A program made the position numbers and the translations under genes. The notes below the pieces were generated by a model that saw only the letters and a list, made by a program, of their open reading frames with translations, did no database searches and was not told the origin of the DNA. Source: Thiorhodovibrio frisius (lineage in GTDB: Bacteria; Pseudomonadota; Gammaproteobacteria; Chromatiales; Chromatiaceae). Taken from it: a stretch of DNA of 64,000 bases. Where the stretch lies: contig NZ_CP121471.1 in the NCBI RefSeq assembly GCF_033954835.1, forward strand, positions 2,226,501 through 2,290,500. The letters are read 5' to 3'. Positions within the stretch are counted from its first letter, which is position 1. Each line of letters opens with the position of its first letter. Shown here one piece after another: positions 11,594 through 20,755 of this stretch.

Positions 11594-11670
11594 TGGTAGG
11601 CACGAGTGGACTCGAACCACCGACCCCCACCATGTCAAGGTGGTGCTCTAACCAGCTGAGCTACGCGCCT
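11594..11670 (-). tRNA. tRNA-Val (GAC)
   Basis: A 77-base cloverleaf on the minus strand. The acceptor strand AGGCGCG pairs with CGTGCCT (one G-T), the D arm contains AGCTCAGCTGGTTAGAG, the anticodon loop CTTGACA reads GAC, the T arm contains GGTTCGAGTCC, and CCA is encoded. It precedes thrS by about 250 bases. Confidence 0.96.
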
Positions 11671-11977
11671 AGCGATAAAGCGGAGCATTATAAGCGCTCG
11701 CCGCCGCCAGTCAATACTTTTTGTAAGTTTCGGTTTTAGATACAAAATAAACTGGCACCTGATGTGCTAGTGGCTGGCGTTGGTATTTCCCTCGAGTGCC
11801 TTGCCGGGGTCTTCAGACGTTCTCAAAGCGCTGGTGCCCACCTGGTGCACGCCTGGATTCCCGTGAGGCATTGTACTATCCACTCTCTGAGTCGGATGAC
11901 GATGACAGAGACGCCTTTCGCAAATGGAATGAATACCTGCTCGATATCAACCGCAAGATTGGAGAGGAAAGGGGGCG
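11671..11977. other. Intergenic region, possible coding remnant
   Basis: No intact gene. A plus-strand frame around 11850-11990 reads like coding sequence (FRKWNEYLLDINRKIGEERG) but has no credible start and runs into the end of the DUF1566 gene on the other strand. It may be the remnant of a lost gene. Confidence 0.3.
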
Positions 11978-13225
11978 TCACAGAGACGAAGGCGACACCG
12001 AGTGCCTGACATTCCCACCGCGTACCAAGCGGACGTAGTTGTGCACCCGCTGTGCGTCACCTTGTGGGCCGTGTCCGAGGCGTGCGCTGCCCACCTTGGG
12101 GTCGCTGCGCTGCGCTCCGGCGCCGTGCACGTCCATTACGCGACCTCTCATGCTGCCGATGGCTCGCCCGAAGGAGACATAGGCAGCGCTGGAGCCGGGC
12201 ATGGGGCCATCGAGATGGGTGGTGGACGTCCAGTAGAAGGGGTAATCGCGCTGGCCTGCCTCGTTGGTGATAGCGGTACTCTGAAACACCGGGGCGATTG
12301 CGGGGCTGTTGGTCGTGTCCGGCGAGCGGCTGTAGTCCACCAGATACTGTAGCTCTTTGGCGTTGGGCAGTCTCCAGTCGTCGTGGCCGGCAAATTCCAT
12401 ATTCTCGGCGTAGGCGAGCGCTTCTTGCCAGGTCATGCCGCGCCCGCTGTCGGCCAGCATCCAGGTCAGGCCGGTGCTTTGGTCGGTGACTGTGCCGTCG
12501 CCATTAGCCTTGAGTTTGTTTTCCCCGTAGGGTGCGCCTCGCACATAACGGGCATAGAAGCGCTTCTCGAACCCGTCGCGCCGGTTGGGGTGACGGTAGC
12601 CGTAGCCCTTGATTCGCCCATCGGCGAAGTTCACCCCGAAAAGGGTCCGGGCGCCGCCCATGGTGGTGCTGACGTATTCGGTGCTGCTCAGCCACTGGGC
12701 GTCGATGTAGCGCTCGCCGGCGGCGACATTGCCGTAGGCGAACTCAAACATGTCGGTATCGATAAAGGGCACCGCGTTTCCGGGCACCCTTTGCATGGGG
12801 CGGCTTCGGGCGTCCTGCTGGCGAGGCCCTGTTGGCCGGGGGGGAGGCAAGAAACCGGTGTAGCCACGGAAGTCGATCAACGAATAGAGCTTTTTGATGT
12901 TGGGAACGCGCCAGTCGTGGTGCCCGCCAAGAGTCATCTCAGCGGCGACCCGTTTTGCTTCCTCCAGGCTTAGCTTGTGTGGGTCTAGCCCCTTGGACCA
13001 CATCAGGCCTGTCGTGAGATCAGTCACTGTTCCGTCGCCGTTGTCGCGGTATTTCATCTCTTGCGAATGGTACTGGGCGTCCTGCCCATAGAAGGGCTCA
13101 CCCGGCGCCGGGCAGGCAATTGGGTGGCTCTGGTCATAGCAGCGGACCTGTCCCGTATCGACCTGGGCAGCGGCGGCGGTGGTGAATACGAGCGCCAGCG
13201 CGGGCGCGAAATAGCGCATCGACAT
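11978..13225 (-). CDS. Exported DUF1566 (Lcl C-terminal) domain protein
   Basis: 415 residues. The start at 13225 has AGGAG upstream and gives a signal peptide (MRYFAPALALVFTTAAAAQ). Two copies of the DUF1566 module follow, each opening GDGTVTD and containing HDWR with an NxKxL-type motif (about residues 60-115 and 240-300). The family is found in bacterial surface and periplasmic proteins with no settled biochemical role. It lies just downstream of the two-component regulator, same strand (45-base gap), so it may belong to that regulon. Confidence 0.8.
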   Translation of the reverse strand: MSMRYFAPALALVFTTAAAAQVDTGQVRCYDQSHPIACPAPGEPFYGQDAQYHSQEMKYRDNGDGTVTDLTTGLMWSKGLDPHKLSLEEAKRVAAEMTLGGHHDWRVPNIKKLYSLIDFRGYTGFLPPPRPTGPRQQDARSRPMQRVPGNAVPFIDTDMFEFAYGNVAAGERYIDAQWLSSTEYVSTTMGGARTLFGVNFADGRIKGYGYRHPNRRDGFEKRFYARYVRGAPYGENKLKANGDGTVTDQSTGLTWMLADSGRGMTWQEALAYAENMEFAGHDDWRLPNAKELQYLVDYSRSPDTTNSPAIAPVFQSTAITNEAGQRDYPFYWTSTTHLDGPMPGSSAAYVSFGRAIGSMRGRVMDVHGAGAQRSDPKVGSARLGHGPQGDAQRVHNYVRLVRGGNVRHSVSPSSL

Positions 13226-13270
13226 GATCTCTAACTCCTATGTGCATAGCAGGGCGAATGTCCGCGCCGC

Positions 13271-13951
13271 TTAAGTTTCAAAGCGATAGCCGATGCCATA
13301 CACCGACTGGATTGGCTCACCACCGCCAGCCGCAGCGATCTTGCGGCGGATATTCTTAACGTGGCTGTCGACCGCCCGGTCGGAGACCTCCTGCTCGTCG
13401 TCGTACGCCAACTCCAGGATCTGCGCGCGAGAGTAAACCCGCCCCGGACGGCTCGAGAGCAGGCACAGGACCCGATACTCGGTGCGGGTCAGCTCGACCG
13501 GCTTGCCAGCGACGCAGACTCGCTTTGCGTCCTCATCGATGACCAGGGCCGTCCCCGGCTTTTCTGTTTCGGCATCGCTTGTCTGCGTGCGGCGCAGCAC
13601 TGCTTTCACCCGAGCGACCACCTCTCGCGGGCTGAAGGGCTTGCAGACATAGTCGTCTGCGCCAAGCTCCAAACCCAGCAGCCGGTCTAGCTCCTCGACC
13701 CGGGCGGTGACCATGACGATGGGTATCTGCGACACCTTGCGTACCTCGCGACAGACCTCTAGTCCGTCCATGCCGGGCAGCATCAGGTCGAGTAGCATGA
13801 GGTCGAATTCCCCGGCGCTGGCTCGCGCCACTGCGGATAGGCCGTCGGCCAGGTGCTCGGCGACAAAACCGGCGCTTTCCAGGTAGTCCACCAGCACATC
13901 GGCGATGTCGGGCTCGTCCTCCACCACCAGAATCCGGTATTGCGCGCTCAT
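13271..13951 (-). CDS. OmpR-family response regulator
   Basis: 226 residues from the start at 13951. The receiver domain has the acidic pair in VVEDEPDI, the phosphoacceptor Asp in LMLLDLMLPGMDGLEV, Thr in MVTAR and Lys in CKPFS. The C-terminal winged helix (about 135-226) ends YGIGYRFET as in OmpR/PhoB proteins. It is BaeR-like. It overlaps the kinase gene by 4 bases (ATGA), so the two are translationally coupled; the kinase is its obvious partner. Confidence 0.93.
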   Translation of the reverse strand: MSAQYRILVVEDEPDIADVLVDYLESAGFVAEHLADGLSAVARASAGEFDLMLLDLMLPGMDGLEVCREVRKVSQIPIVMVTARVEELDRLLGLELGADDYVCKPFSPREVVARVKAVLRRTQTSDAETEKPGTALVIDEDAKRVCVAGKPVELTRTEYRVLCLLSSRPGRVYSRAQILELAYDDEQEVSDRAVDSHVKNIRRKIAAAGGGEPIQSVYGIGYRFET

Positions 13952-15579
13952 CGAGTCTCTGCTCCTGGCTGTCGTAGGGGAAGGCGTACTTCGACGCATA
14001 GCCCGCCCAACTCGGATGGGCGGGCGATAATGGTCCCATCGTGGGCCTGAACGATGGTCCGGCATAGCGCCAGTCCGAGACCGGACCCGCCCAAGGCTCG
14101 GTTGCGCGAGCCTTCCACGCGGTAGAAGCGGTCGAACAGGTGCGCCAGATCTGTGTCTGGAACTCCGGGCAGTGTGTCGTGGAAAGCCAGCCGCAGGGCG
14201 CTGCGCTCGATGGTGCAGACCACCCGGATGCGCCCGCCGGCGTCGGTATAGCGCAGGCTGTTTTCAATCAGGTTGCTAAACAGCTGGCTCAGCCGCCGCT
14301 CGTCGCCCAGGGTGATCCAGTTGGACGTGGCCGAGGGTGCGGTCAAGGATGCGGGGGAGGACGCGGGCTCACTCTCTCCATGCTTAATCTCTAGGGCGAG
14401 ATTTGCCGCCGACAAGCGGGGCTGGAATGCCTCCAGAACGTCATCCAGCACCGATAGGGGTTCTACCGGCAGCCGCGCGACCTCAAGGCGTCCCAGGTCG
14501 GCGCGGGCCAGGGTATAGAGGTCGTCCACCAGGGCGGAGAGGTTCATCACTTGTCGGTGCAGCTCGCCCAGGCGGTGCGGCTCCACGGCATGGATGCCAT
14601 CCTGCATGGCCTCGATTCGGGCGCGCAGAATGGTAATGGGCGTGCGGAGTTCATGGGAGGTATCCGCGACCCACTGGCGGCGCATGCCCTCGTAGCGCTC
14701 CAGCGCACCGCCGAGGTGATTGAGCGTGCGTGCTAGGTCGCCCAGCTCGTCGCCCCGTGCCTCTGGGATGCGGGTTCCATAGTTGCCATCGGCGAGTCGC
14801 CCCATGGCCGCGACCAGTGCTCCGACAGGCCGCCGTACATTTGCTGCCAATCGCCACGCCAAGAGTACGCTCAGTACGACACTCAAAGCGCTGATGAGCA
14901 GCATGTTGTTGCGTTGCCCGTGCAGGAAACGCCGGGCGAGATCATCTTCTCCTGCGTTGCTGCGGGTCACCGCCAACCAGCCCACCACTGTGGTGTCGAC
15001 TGTGATTGGTCGGCGAGCATCTTTGAGCGTCGCCTCGGCGGGACCGGCGATCAGTTCACCGTCGGCGTTGAGCAGAGCGATTCGGCCGAGCAAACCTAAG
15101 CGGTCGGGTGGTCGCGGCCCACCTCTTTGGCCTTCAGGAAGGGGTGGCGGACCGCCGATGGGGGGCGAGAAGTTGCCTTGGGCAAGCGGAGGCGGTGGGA
15201 ATCCTCTGTTTCTGGGTGGCGCTCCTGGCGGCGGCGGAAAGCTTGCCCAAGCTTCTCCGGGCGCTGTTGCTGGCAATGGACCCAAACTGTCTAAACCAAC
15301 GAATCCGCCAGGGGCGGAGAGTCGCGGTAACAGCCAGCGGCGGAAGGATTCGGAATCCGTCGGTACCGCCCGCCAGTCGCCATCGCGGGCGCGGATATCC
15401 TGCAAGACTTGGACGATTTCCGTGGTCCGCTCCAGCTCTATCGCGTGGATGTAATCAAGAAAGCCGCGGCCGACACTGGTATAGGTGAGAGCCAACATTC
15501 CGGCCACCAGGGCAACCATCCCGGCCAGGACAACCAGAAAGATTTTGAACGCGAGTGTCTTTATCAGAGAGCGCTTCAT
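13948..15579 (-). CDS. BaeS-like sensor histidine kinase
   Basis: 543 residues. Transmembrane helices near residues 10-32 and 205-225 bracket a periplasmic sensor with an unusual proline/glycine-rich segment (PPPGAPPRNRGFPPPP, then more PP-rich sequence, about residues 115-160). HAMP follows, then HisKA with the phospho-His in WVADTSHELRTPITIL and an ATPase domain with the N-box LIENSLRYTDAGG. It is the fifth gene of the run beginning with the PqqD gene, one base after the UT-M23 stop, so the signal is probably tied to that pathway. Confidence 0.92.
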   Translation of the reverse strand: MKRSLIKTLAFKIFLVVLAGMVALVAGMLALTYTSVGRGFLDYIHAIELERTTEIVQVLQDIRARDGDWRAVPTDSESFRRWLLPRLSAPGGFVGLDSLGPLPATAPGEAWASFPPPPGAPPRNRGFPPPPLAQGNFSPPIGGPPPLPEGQRGGPRPPDRLGLLGRIALLNADGELIAGPAEATLKDARRPITVDTTVVGWLAVTRSNAGEDDLARRFLHGQRNNMLLISALSVVLSVLLAWRLAANVRRPVGALVAAMGRLADGNYGTRIPEARGDELGDLARTLNHLGGALERYEGMRRQWVADTSHELRTPITILRARIEAMQDGIHAVEPHRLGELHRQVMNLSALVDDLYTLARADLGRLEVARLPVEPLSVLDDVLEAFQPRLSAANLALEIKHGESEPASSPASLTAPSATSNWITLGDERRLSQLFSNLIENSLRYTDAGGRIRVVCTIERSALRLAFHDTLPGVPDTDLAHLFDRFYRVEGSRNRALGGSGLGLALCRTIVQAHDGTIIARPSELGGLCVEVRLPLRQPGAETR

Positions 15580-15580
15580 G

Positions 15581-17776
15581 TCAAGCTACCATGCGCGCGG
15601 GAAGACTCCAGCCGGCGATGCCGATGTCCGGCTTGACGCCGTGGCTGACCAGTCGCGCACCAATGCGCTGTCCGTCCGCTCCAATCACATGAAAGGCACT
15701 CACTCCCTCGCCCTCGACGATGCGCGCCATGCTCTTGCAGGACCAAAGCATGCGCTTGCCCAACAGCACTTGGTGATGCCCTTCCTGGTGCCAGCCGCCG
15801 GTCGCGGCCGGTTTTCGCCGGTAGTGGCTCTCCACTCTTAAAAGGCCCGGCAGCAACCAGCAGACCAAGTTGAGAATTTGCGGCAGTGCCAGCAGCGAGA
15901 GCGGCGGGGCATCTCGCCACTCGGTCTTGCCGCCGATCAGGGGCGTCAGGCCGGCGGCTAGTGCCAGGGCGTCGAGCAGGGAGTCGGCGGGTCCATGGCG
16001 GTCGTACAGGGCTGCCGCGCAGGCTCCCTCTGCAATCCCGATCCTTGCGCCGTTGGAACTGACCAGCCAGGCGCGCCCAGCCATGTCCAGCTCCACGGCT
16101 GCCTCCCAACTGCGGGCGGCCTGCCACTGCCCTTCGCCGGCATAGGCGTATCGGCGCCTGACCGGGTGATGCATTGCCCCGGCCAGAGCAGGATCGACCA
16201 CTGCTGCGGTTACGCGTTCACGCGCCCTTGGCACGGCATTGAAAGCCAACGCATCCGGTGCCGGGGCAGACTCCCGCTCCAGCATGACGAAGGCGAGATG
16301 GAAGGGAATGGTCGGTGCTCCCAGCATTGGGAGCCGTTGCACATGGAGATGGAGGTGGGGTTGCGGGGAGCGGCCGGAGTTGCCGCAGCGGGCCACCGGC
16401 TGGCCGGGAGCAACCAGGGTTCCCGTGGCGACCGTCAGACTTTCCTGCTGGAGATGGGCCAGCAAGGCAAAAACCCCGATATCGACTTGAATCAACACAT
16501 GGTTGCCCCATGGGTGGAAAGCGTCGACCTCTCCTGGCGGGTTGTCCGCGAGGTCGTCGCGGCAGGCGACTACGACGCCATGGACCGGGGCTTTCACCAC
16601 CGCCCCAAAACAATAGTAATCGGTCAGTAATCTGCCATCACCGCGATGGGCGCTGCCACCCACCAGCCGGTGGAAATCGAGGGCGTGGCGCCAGATACCG
16701 CGATGGGTATGGGGGCCGTCGAACCCCTGGTAGACATCCCAGGTGCCGCTAAAGGGGGCACGCACGGGGAGACTTCCGATCCCGACGCCGCGCGTCTCAG
16801 CCAGCCGGGTCCCCTCCAGAGAACGCTCGGGCACCTGAGGAAAGTCCAGCCAGTAGCTGGACCAGGGCTGCCCCCGATGGCGACCGCAGGCGGCCATCGC
16901 CAGCCACAGCGTCGCCAGATAGGGCAATGAGAGGGGTGGCAGCGCGAGGTACCACAGGGCATTGGTCAGGGCCAGCGAGAACAGCGCGGCGACTACCGCT
17001 ACGGCCATTCCCACCGCCAGGGCGCGCCTGCCGGGGCGGGCGAAAACTCCGCCTGCCATCAGCGCAGCCACCATCGCAGCAGTCGCGGAGGCGCTGACCG
17101 CCGGCAGCTGCCAGGACAGGCCGAAGGCAGCCAGCACGCCGACGGCAAGTGCCCAGGCTAGTAGCGACAGCAGTGCGAGTGCCCGGGAGGCGACCAGCAC
17201 CGCCGCTAGCACCAGGAGGCCACCCACCAGCGTGGGGGTGAAGTAGATAGCCCCCATAGACACCAGATAAGCCTGCGCGCCGCCGGGCAGCGCCGTTGCC
17301 AGCCAGGTCTCCACCGACCCGGAGAGATGCGCGGAGGCGAAGGGCAGTGCCAGTGCGCGCCCCACACCCAGCATGACGAATGCCAGCACCACCATTGGGG
17401 CCGACAGCACCGGCAGGCCCGCGCCCAGGGTTAGCCGATCATGGAGCACGCGGGTGAGCGGTGGCGCCAGGGCTCCGGCGAACAGCGCCAGCGCCAACAG
17501 CTGCGGACCGGGAGCGAAGGTGGCTCCTACGAAAAGCCCTGCCAGCATACCGTTGACCCTGTCCATGCCGCCCATGCCACCGTTGCCATCGACGGCGTCG
17601 TCGGTCATGTCCAGTGCTCGCCGCGACGCCAGCGCGGCGGCAGCCGCGATCAGTCCGCACAGCCCGGTCCAGGGTGCTTGCAGCGTGGCTCCAACCAGCA
17701 GCAGGTTGGCCCAGGGATGACGGAAGAACAGAAAGGACCCGTAGGAGGAGAGGAGGGCGTTGGCGAATCGGACCAT
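15581..17776 (-). CDS. Urea-transporter-like membrane domain fused to M23 peptidase
   Basis: 731 residues. Residues 1-310 are a hydrophobic UT-family channel (opening FANALLSSYGSFLFF, with NGMLAGLFVGATF) that in other proteins passes urea. Residues about 330-520 form an M23/LytM-type zinc peptidase domain with possible ligands in RHALDF and PHLHLHVQ; an unassigned C-terminal part of about 200 residues follows. M23 enzymes cut peptidoglycan cross-bridges or short peptides. The fusion is uncommon and its substrate unknown. Spacing to neighbours is 9 bases and 1 base. Whether the peptidase part faces the periplasm cannot be settled from sequence. Confidence 0.85.
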   Translation of the reverse strand: MVRFANALLSSYGSFLFFRHPWANLLLVGATLQAPWTGLCGLIAAAAALASRRALDMTDDAVDGNGGMGGMDRVNGMLAGLFVGATFAPGPQLLALALFAGALAPPLTRVLHDRLTLGAGLPVLSAPMVVLAFVMLGVGRALALPFASAHLSGSVETWLATALPGGAQAYLVSMGAIYFTPTLVGGLLVLAAVLVASRALALLSLLAWALAVGVLAAFGLSWQLPAVSASATAAMVAALMAGGVFARPGRRALAVGMAVAVVAALFSLALTNALWYLALPPLSLPYLATLWLAMAACGRHRGQPWSSYWLDFPQVPERSLEGTRLAETRGVGIGSLPVRAPFSGTWDVYQGFDGPHTHRGIWRHALDFHRLVGGSAHRGDGRLLTDYYCFGAVVKAPVHGVVVACRDDLADNPPGEVDAFHPWGNHVLIQVDIGVFALLAHLQQESLTVATGTLVAPGQPVARCGNSGRSPQPHLHLHVQRLPMLGAPTIPFHLAFVMLERESAPAPDALAFNAVPRARERVTAAVVDPALAGAMHHPVRRRYAYAGEGQWQAARSWEAAVELDMAGRAWLVSSNGARIGIAEGACAAALYDRHGPADSLLDALALAAGLTPLIGGKTEWRDAPPLSLLALPQILNLVCWLLPGLLRVESHYRRKPAATGGWHQEGHHQVLLGKRMLWSCKSMARIVEGEGVSAFHVIGADGQRIGARLVSHGVKPDIGIAGWSLPARMVA

Positions 17777-17785
17777 GAAGCTCTC

Positions 17786-19201
17786 CTAGCCAACCACGGC
17801 GAGTTGCGGGGTGTTGGCGGGACGTTCCAGATGGGCGGGCATGCGGTCATGTTGGCACATGCTGTCCAGATCTTCCCCCTCGCGGATCACTGAGTGATTG
17901 CCGTCGGCATGAACTAGGACCACCGGCGGGCGATATTCAATAAACTGTAGCCATTGGGTATTGTTGTAAGCCCCAACCGGGGCGAAAACCAGCCGATCCC
18001 CCGGCGCTAGCGGCGGCAGCGAGACAGTGCTGCGCATCACGTCGATATTCATGCACATTGGTCCGAACAGTGCCGTTTCCTCGGGCAATCCCGGCTTGGG
18101 GGTCACCAGTCTGACGGGGTGGTTGTACCAAAGGGCCGTGAGCATGAGGTTGATCCCCGCATCCAGCACCGCTGCGCGGCGGCCGTCGGGCAGCCGCTTG
18201 GTGCCTACTACGCTGGCGGCCAGCACTTGGGCATCGTCCACGACTGCCCGGCCGCTCTCGAACACGAGCGTGGGCGGTGGGCCCGGGCGGCCCGCCAGCC
18301 CGTCCGCGAGCGCCTGACCGATGGCATCGGCATAGTCCTCCAGCGGCGGCACCGCCTGCTCCGGTGGTGCATAGATGCCTTGCAGGGCATTGCGCGATGG
18401 CAGTCCGCCACCGATGTCCAGCCACTCGATGCGGGTAAGGCCATCTGCCTCCAGTTGTTGCATGAAGGCGCACATGCGGCGGGTCTGCTCGCCGTAGGCG
18501 CGGGGGTCAAGAATGAAAGTCCCCAGGTGACTATGCAGCCCGGTGAGACGCAGGTGCGGGCTGGCCGCCACCCGGGCTGCGGCCTCGTCGGCCTGGCCGT
18601 TTTCCAGGTTGAAGCCGAAGCGGCTCCACGCTTCTGTGTAGCCAGTGTTCATGTTCAAGCGCAAAGTCACCGGCGCCGCCTGGCCACGCTGTCCGGCAAT
18701 GGCCTCGATCAGCGCTAGCTCGTCGAGGTGGTCGACGTGGAGGTGCGCTCCCTCCGCCACCGCCCGCTCCAGAATCGCACGCGATTTGTTGGGGCCGTTG
18801 AACAGGATGCGCTCGCCAGGCACTCCGAGGAGGCGCGCTTTCTCGTACTCGAACCGCGAGACCACCTCCGCCCATGATCCCTCCTGATGCAGGATGCGGC
18901 AGACTGCGCTGGTGTAATTGGTTTTGTAGGACCAGCCATGGACGACAGTCGGATAAACCCCTTCCAGCGCCGCGCGGATGCGCTGCACGTTCTGTCGCAA
19001 GCGCCGTTCTGAGGTAATGAACAGGGGCGAGCCGTAGCGGTCCATCAGGTTATCAATAGACACACCGTCGATTCTCTCCATCAGGTTGCTGCTGCCGGTG
19101 CGGTGGCCGAATTTATTGAGCCCGCCCGGGTGGTGAGGCTGGATGACGGGTGGCTCCCACATGCGTTGGCTGTGGCCTTGGATTGGGGTGACATTGTGCA
19201 T
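17786..19201 (-). CDS. Fold-III PLP-dependent decarboxylase (DAP/ornithine decarboxylase-like)
   Basis: 471 residues with an AGGAG ribosome site. The alanine-racemase-like barrel has the PLP lysine in HGWSYKTNYTSAV, the phosphate loop DIGGGLPSRN and the GPMCMNIDV segment that holds the catalytic Cys and Asp in this family. Relatives decarboxylate diaminopimelate, ornithine or carboxynorspermidine. A housekeeping lysA role is unlikely given the neighbours: an ATP-grasp ligase 18 bases upstream and a UT-M23 fusion 9 bases downstream. A modified amino acid or amide is a plausible product, by inference. Confidence 0.87.
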   Translation of the reverse strand: MHNVTPIQGHSQRMWEPPVIQPHHPGGLNKFGHRTGSSNLMERIDGVSIDNLMDRYGSPLFITSERRLRQNVQRIRAALEGVYPTVVHGWSYKTNYTSAVCRILHQEGSWAEVVSRFEYEKARLLGVPGERILFNGPNKSRAILERAVAEGAHLHVDHLDELALIEAIAGQRGQAAPVTLRLNMNTGYTEAWSRFGFNLENGQADEAAARVAASPHLRLTGLHSHLGTFILDPRAYGEQTRRMCAFMQQLEADGLTRIEWLDIGGGLPSRNALQGIYAPPEQAVPPLEDYADAIGQALADGLAGRPGPPPTLVFESGRAVVDDAQVLAASVVGTKRLPDGRRAAVLDAGINLMLTALWYNHPVRLVTPKPGLPEETALFGPMCMNIDVMRSTVSLPPLAPGDRLVFAPVGAYNNTQWLQFIEYRPPVVLVHADGNHSVIREGEDLDSMCQHDRMPAHLERPANTPQLAVVG

Positions 19202-19219
19202 CTGCTTTCTCCTGCCGGC

Positions 19220-20332
19220 TCAGGCCGCAGCGCGTTGGGTGGCGGTGGCGGCTCCACGAGTGAGACTGCCAGTGGTGGTCAGGGAGGCATAATCTTCGAG
19301 CGCGACGATGCGTTCTTCCGCCTGGCGGATGAACAGCGTGCCGGGGCGCGGCGGTGGTAGCGCGGGTAGCGCCTCCTTGGCCATGAGTCGCAGTTGCAGT
19401 TCCGGTAGGTTGCGGCCGACCCCGTGGCTCAGATAAATCCATGCGGGAAAGCGCGGGTTGATCTCAAGCAGCCTCAGCTCGCCGTCATCTCCCACCAGTG
19501 CCTCCACTTCGAGCGGGCCGCGCCAGCGCAGGGCACGCACCAGCCGTTCTGCCAACCGCTCCAGTTTGCGGTCCGCAATGGCGATGCCGGCCCACGCCTT
19601 CCCTTTGTCGGTAAGTGCTTGTTTGCGCATCATCACCGGTCCCATCAATCCTCCCTGCCCATCGCCGAGCCCAGCGAGATTGACTTCGTGTCCACGCACA
19701 AAGCGCTGCACCAGTACCGGGTAACCCCACTGAGCCGCGATTGCGCGCAGAGCGGCCCGCGCCATGTCGCGGTCGTAGGCCACCCGGGCATCGTAGTAGA
19801 GGCCCTTGACCACCAGCGGATAATCCCAGCCCCAGTCGTCGGGGCGGTCGAAGAAGGCCGGATCGGCGACCAAGCGCGTCTCGGGACAGGCAATGCCGAG
19901 CCGTTGGCACAGGTCCGTCAGACGATCCTTGGCGCGCGCCGCGAGTGCAGCGCCTGCAGGCAGGAAGGTGCGCAAGCCCGCGCGCGTCAGAGCGACAGCG
20001 ACGGCGTCGAAGTTAGTCAACTCAGCATCGAGGCAGGGAATGATTGCGTCGATCTTCTCCATCTCCGCAATCTGGCTCAATCGCTCGGCGAGCGCCTCGG
20101 CGCCGGCTGAAGGGTAGGGCAGCAGGTGCGCGGCACAGCAGATGCCGTCGTGGTAAAGACCGGGATCCAGCGCGTCATAGCCGAGGCCGACAATGCGCCC
20201 CCGAAAGGCATTGGAGGCACTCAGACAGCGAGCCACCGCCAGGCCGGGGCCTGGGTTGTCGGGGATGGCATTCATGCCGGTGACCGCGACTGTCCAGCGG
20301 CGCCAGTCGCTGTTGCGTCGCAGGGCGCTCAC
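19220..20332 (-). CDS. ATP-grasp ligase (CarB-like)
   Basis: 370 residues. The N-terminal Rossmann-like part is followed by an ATP-grasp core: YPLVVKGLYYDARVAYD (ATP lysine), PVLVQRFVRGHEVN and the metal loop LLEINPRFPAWI. Such enzymes join a carboxylate, through an acyl phosphate, to an amine or thiol. It starts inside the end of the PqqD-like gene (4-base overlap), which suggests a functional pair: a carrier or recognition protein with its ligase. Substrate unknown. Confidence 0.87.
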   Translation of the reverse strand: MSALRRNSDWRRWTVAVTGMNAIPDNPGPGLAVARCLSASNAFRGRIVGLGYDALDPGLYHDGICCAAHLLPYPSAGAEALAERLSQIAEMEKIDAIIPCLDAELTNFDAVAVALTRAGLRTFLPAGAALAARAKDRLTDLCQRLGIACPETRLVADPAFFDRPDDWGWDYPLVVKGLYYDARVAYDRDMARAALRAIAAQWGYPVLVQRFVRGHEVNLAGLGDGQGGLMGPVMMRKQALTDKGKAWAGIAIADRKLERLAERLVRALRWRGPLEVEALVGDDGELRLLEINPRFPAWIYLSHGVGRNLPELQLRLMAKEALPALPPPRPGTLFIRQAEERIVALEDYASLTTTGSLTRGAATATQRAAA

Positions 20333-20601
20333 GCCAGCACCCGCTTTAGCTGGCGGACAAAACCCTCCACCGCTCCTCGGGTCAGGGCGCAGGACACGCC
20401 GAACTGCTCCGCAGCGGCGCTGGCCGCAGTGGCAGCGTCACCGCCGTCACGCAGCTGGGTCAGAAAGAAGACTCCGGTTGGATTGAGGGTATAGCTTTGT
20501 CCGCTGCGTGGGTCGAAAACGAAACCCGACGGACTCACCGCCAGCTCTGTCAGCCGTCCCTCCCGGCGCAAAAAATCGAGAATGGTGTCGATGGTTTCCA
20601 T
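20329..20601 (-). CDS. PqqD-family (RRE-type) protein
   Basis: 90 residues. The pattern LAVSPSGFVFDPRSGQSYTL followed by N-x-TG and two C-terminal helices is the PqqD winged-helix fold, which in RiPP pathways binds a precursor peptide leader. It has a strong GAGGAG site and is the first gene of a tightly packed run. No short Cys- or Gly-rich precursor peptide is visible in the 154 bases upstream, so its partner peptide, if any, is elsewhere. Confidence 0.82.
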   Translation of the reverse strand: METIDTILDFLRREGRLTELAVSPSGFVFDPRSGQSYTLNPTGVFFLTQLRDGGDAATAASAAAEQFGVSCALTRGAVEGFVRQLKRVLA

Positions 20602-20755
20602 GGTCGCTCCTCCTCAAGGTTGCTCGATGTCTATCCGACTCGAGTTTGAGCTTAGGCTCCCATCCGGGAGAAAGGATGGAGACTATGGAGAGACAGTGGA
20701 GAAGCGCGAGAATTTTCGAAAAATTACGCCATCTGGGCCATCATGGCGACAGCCT

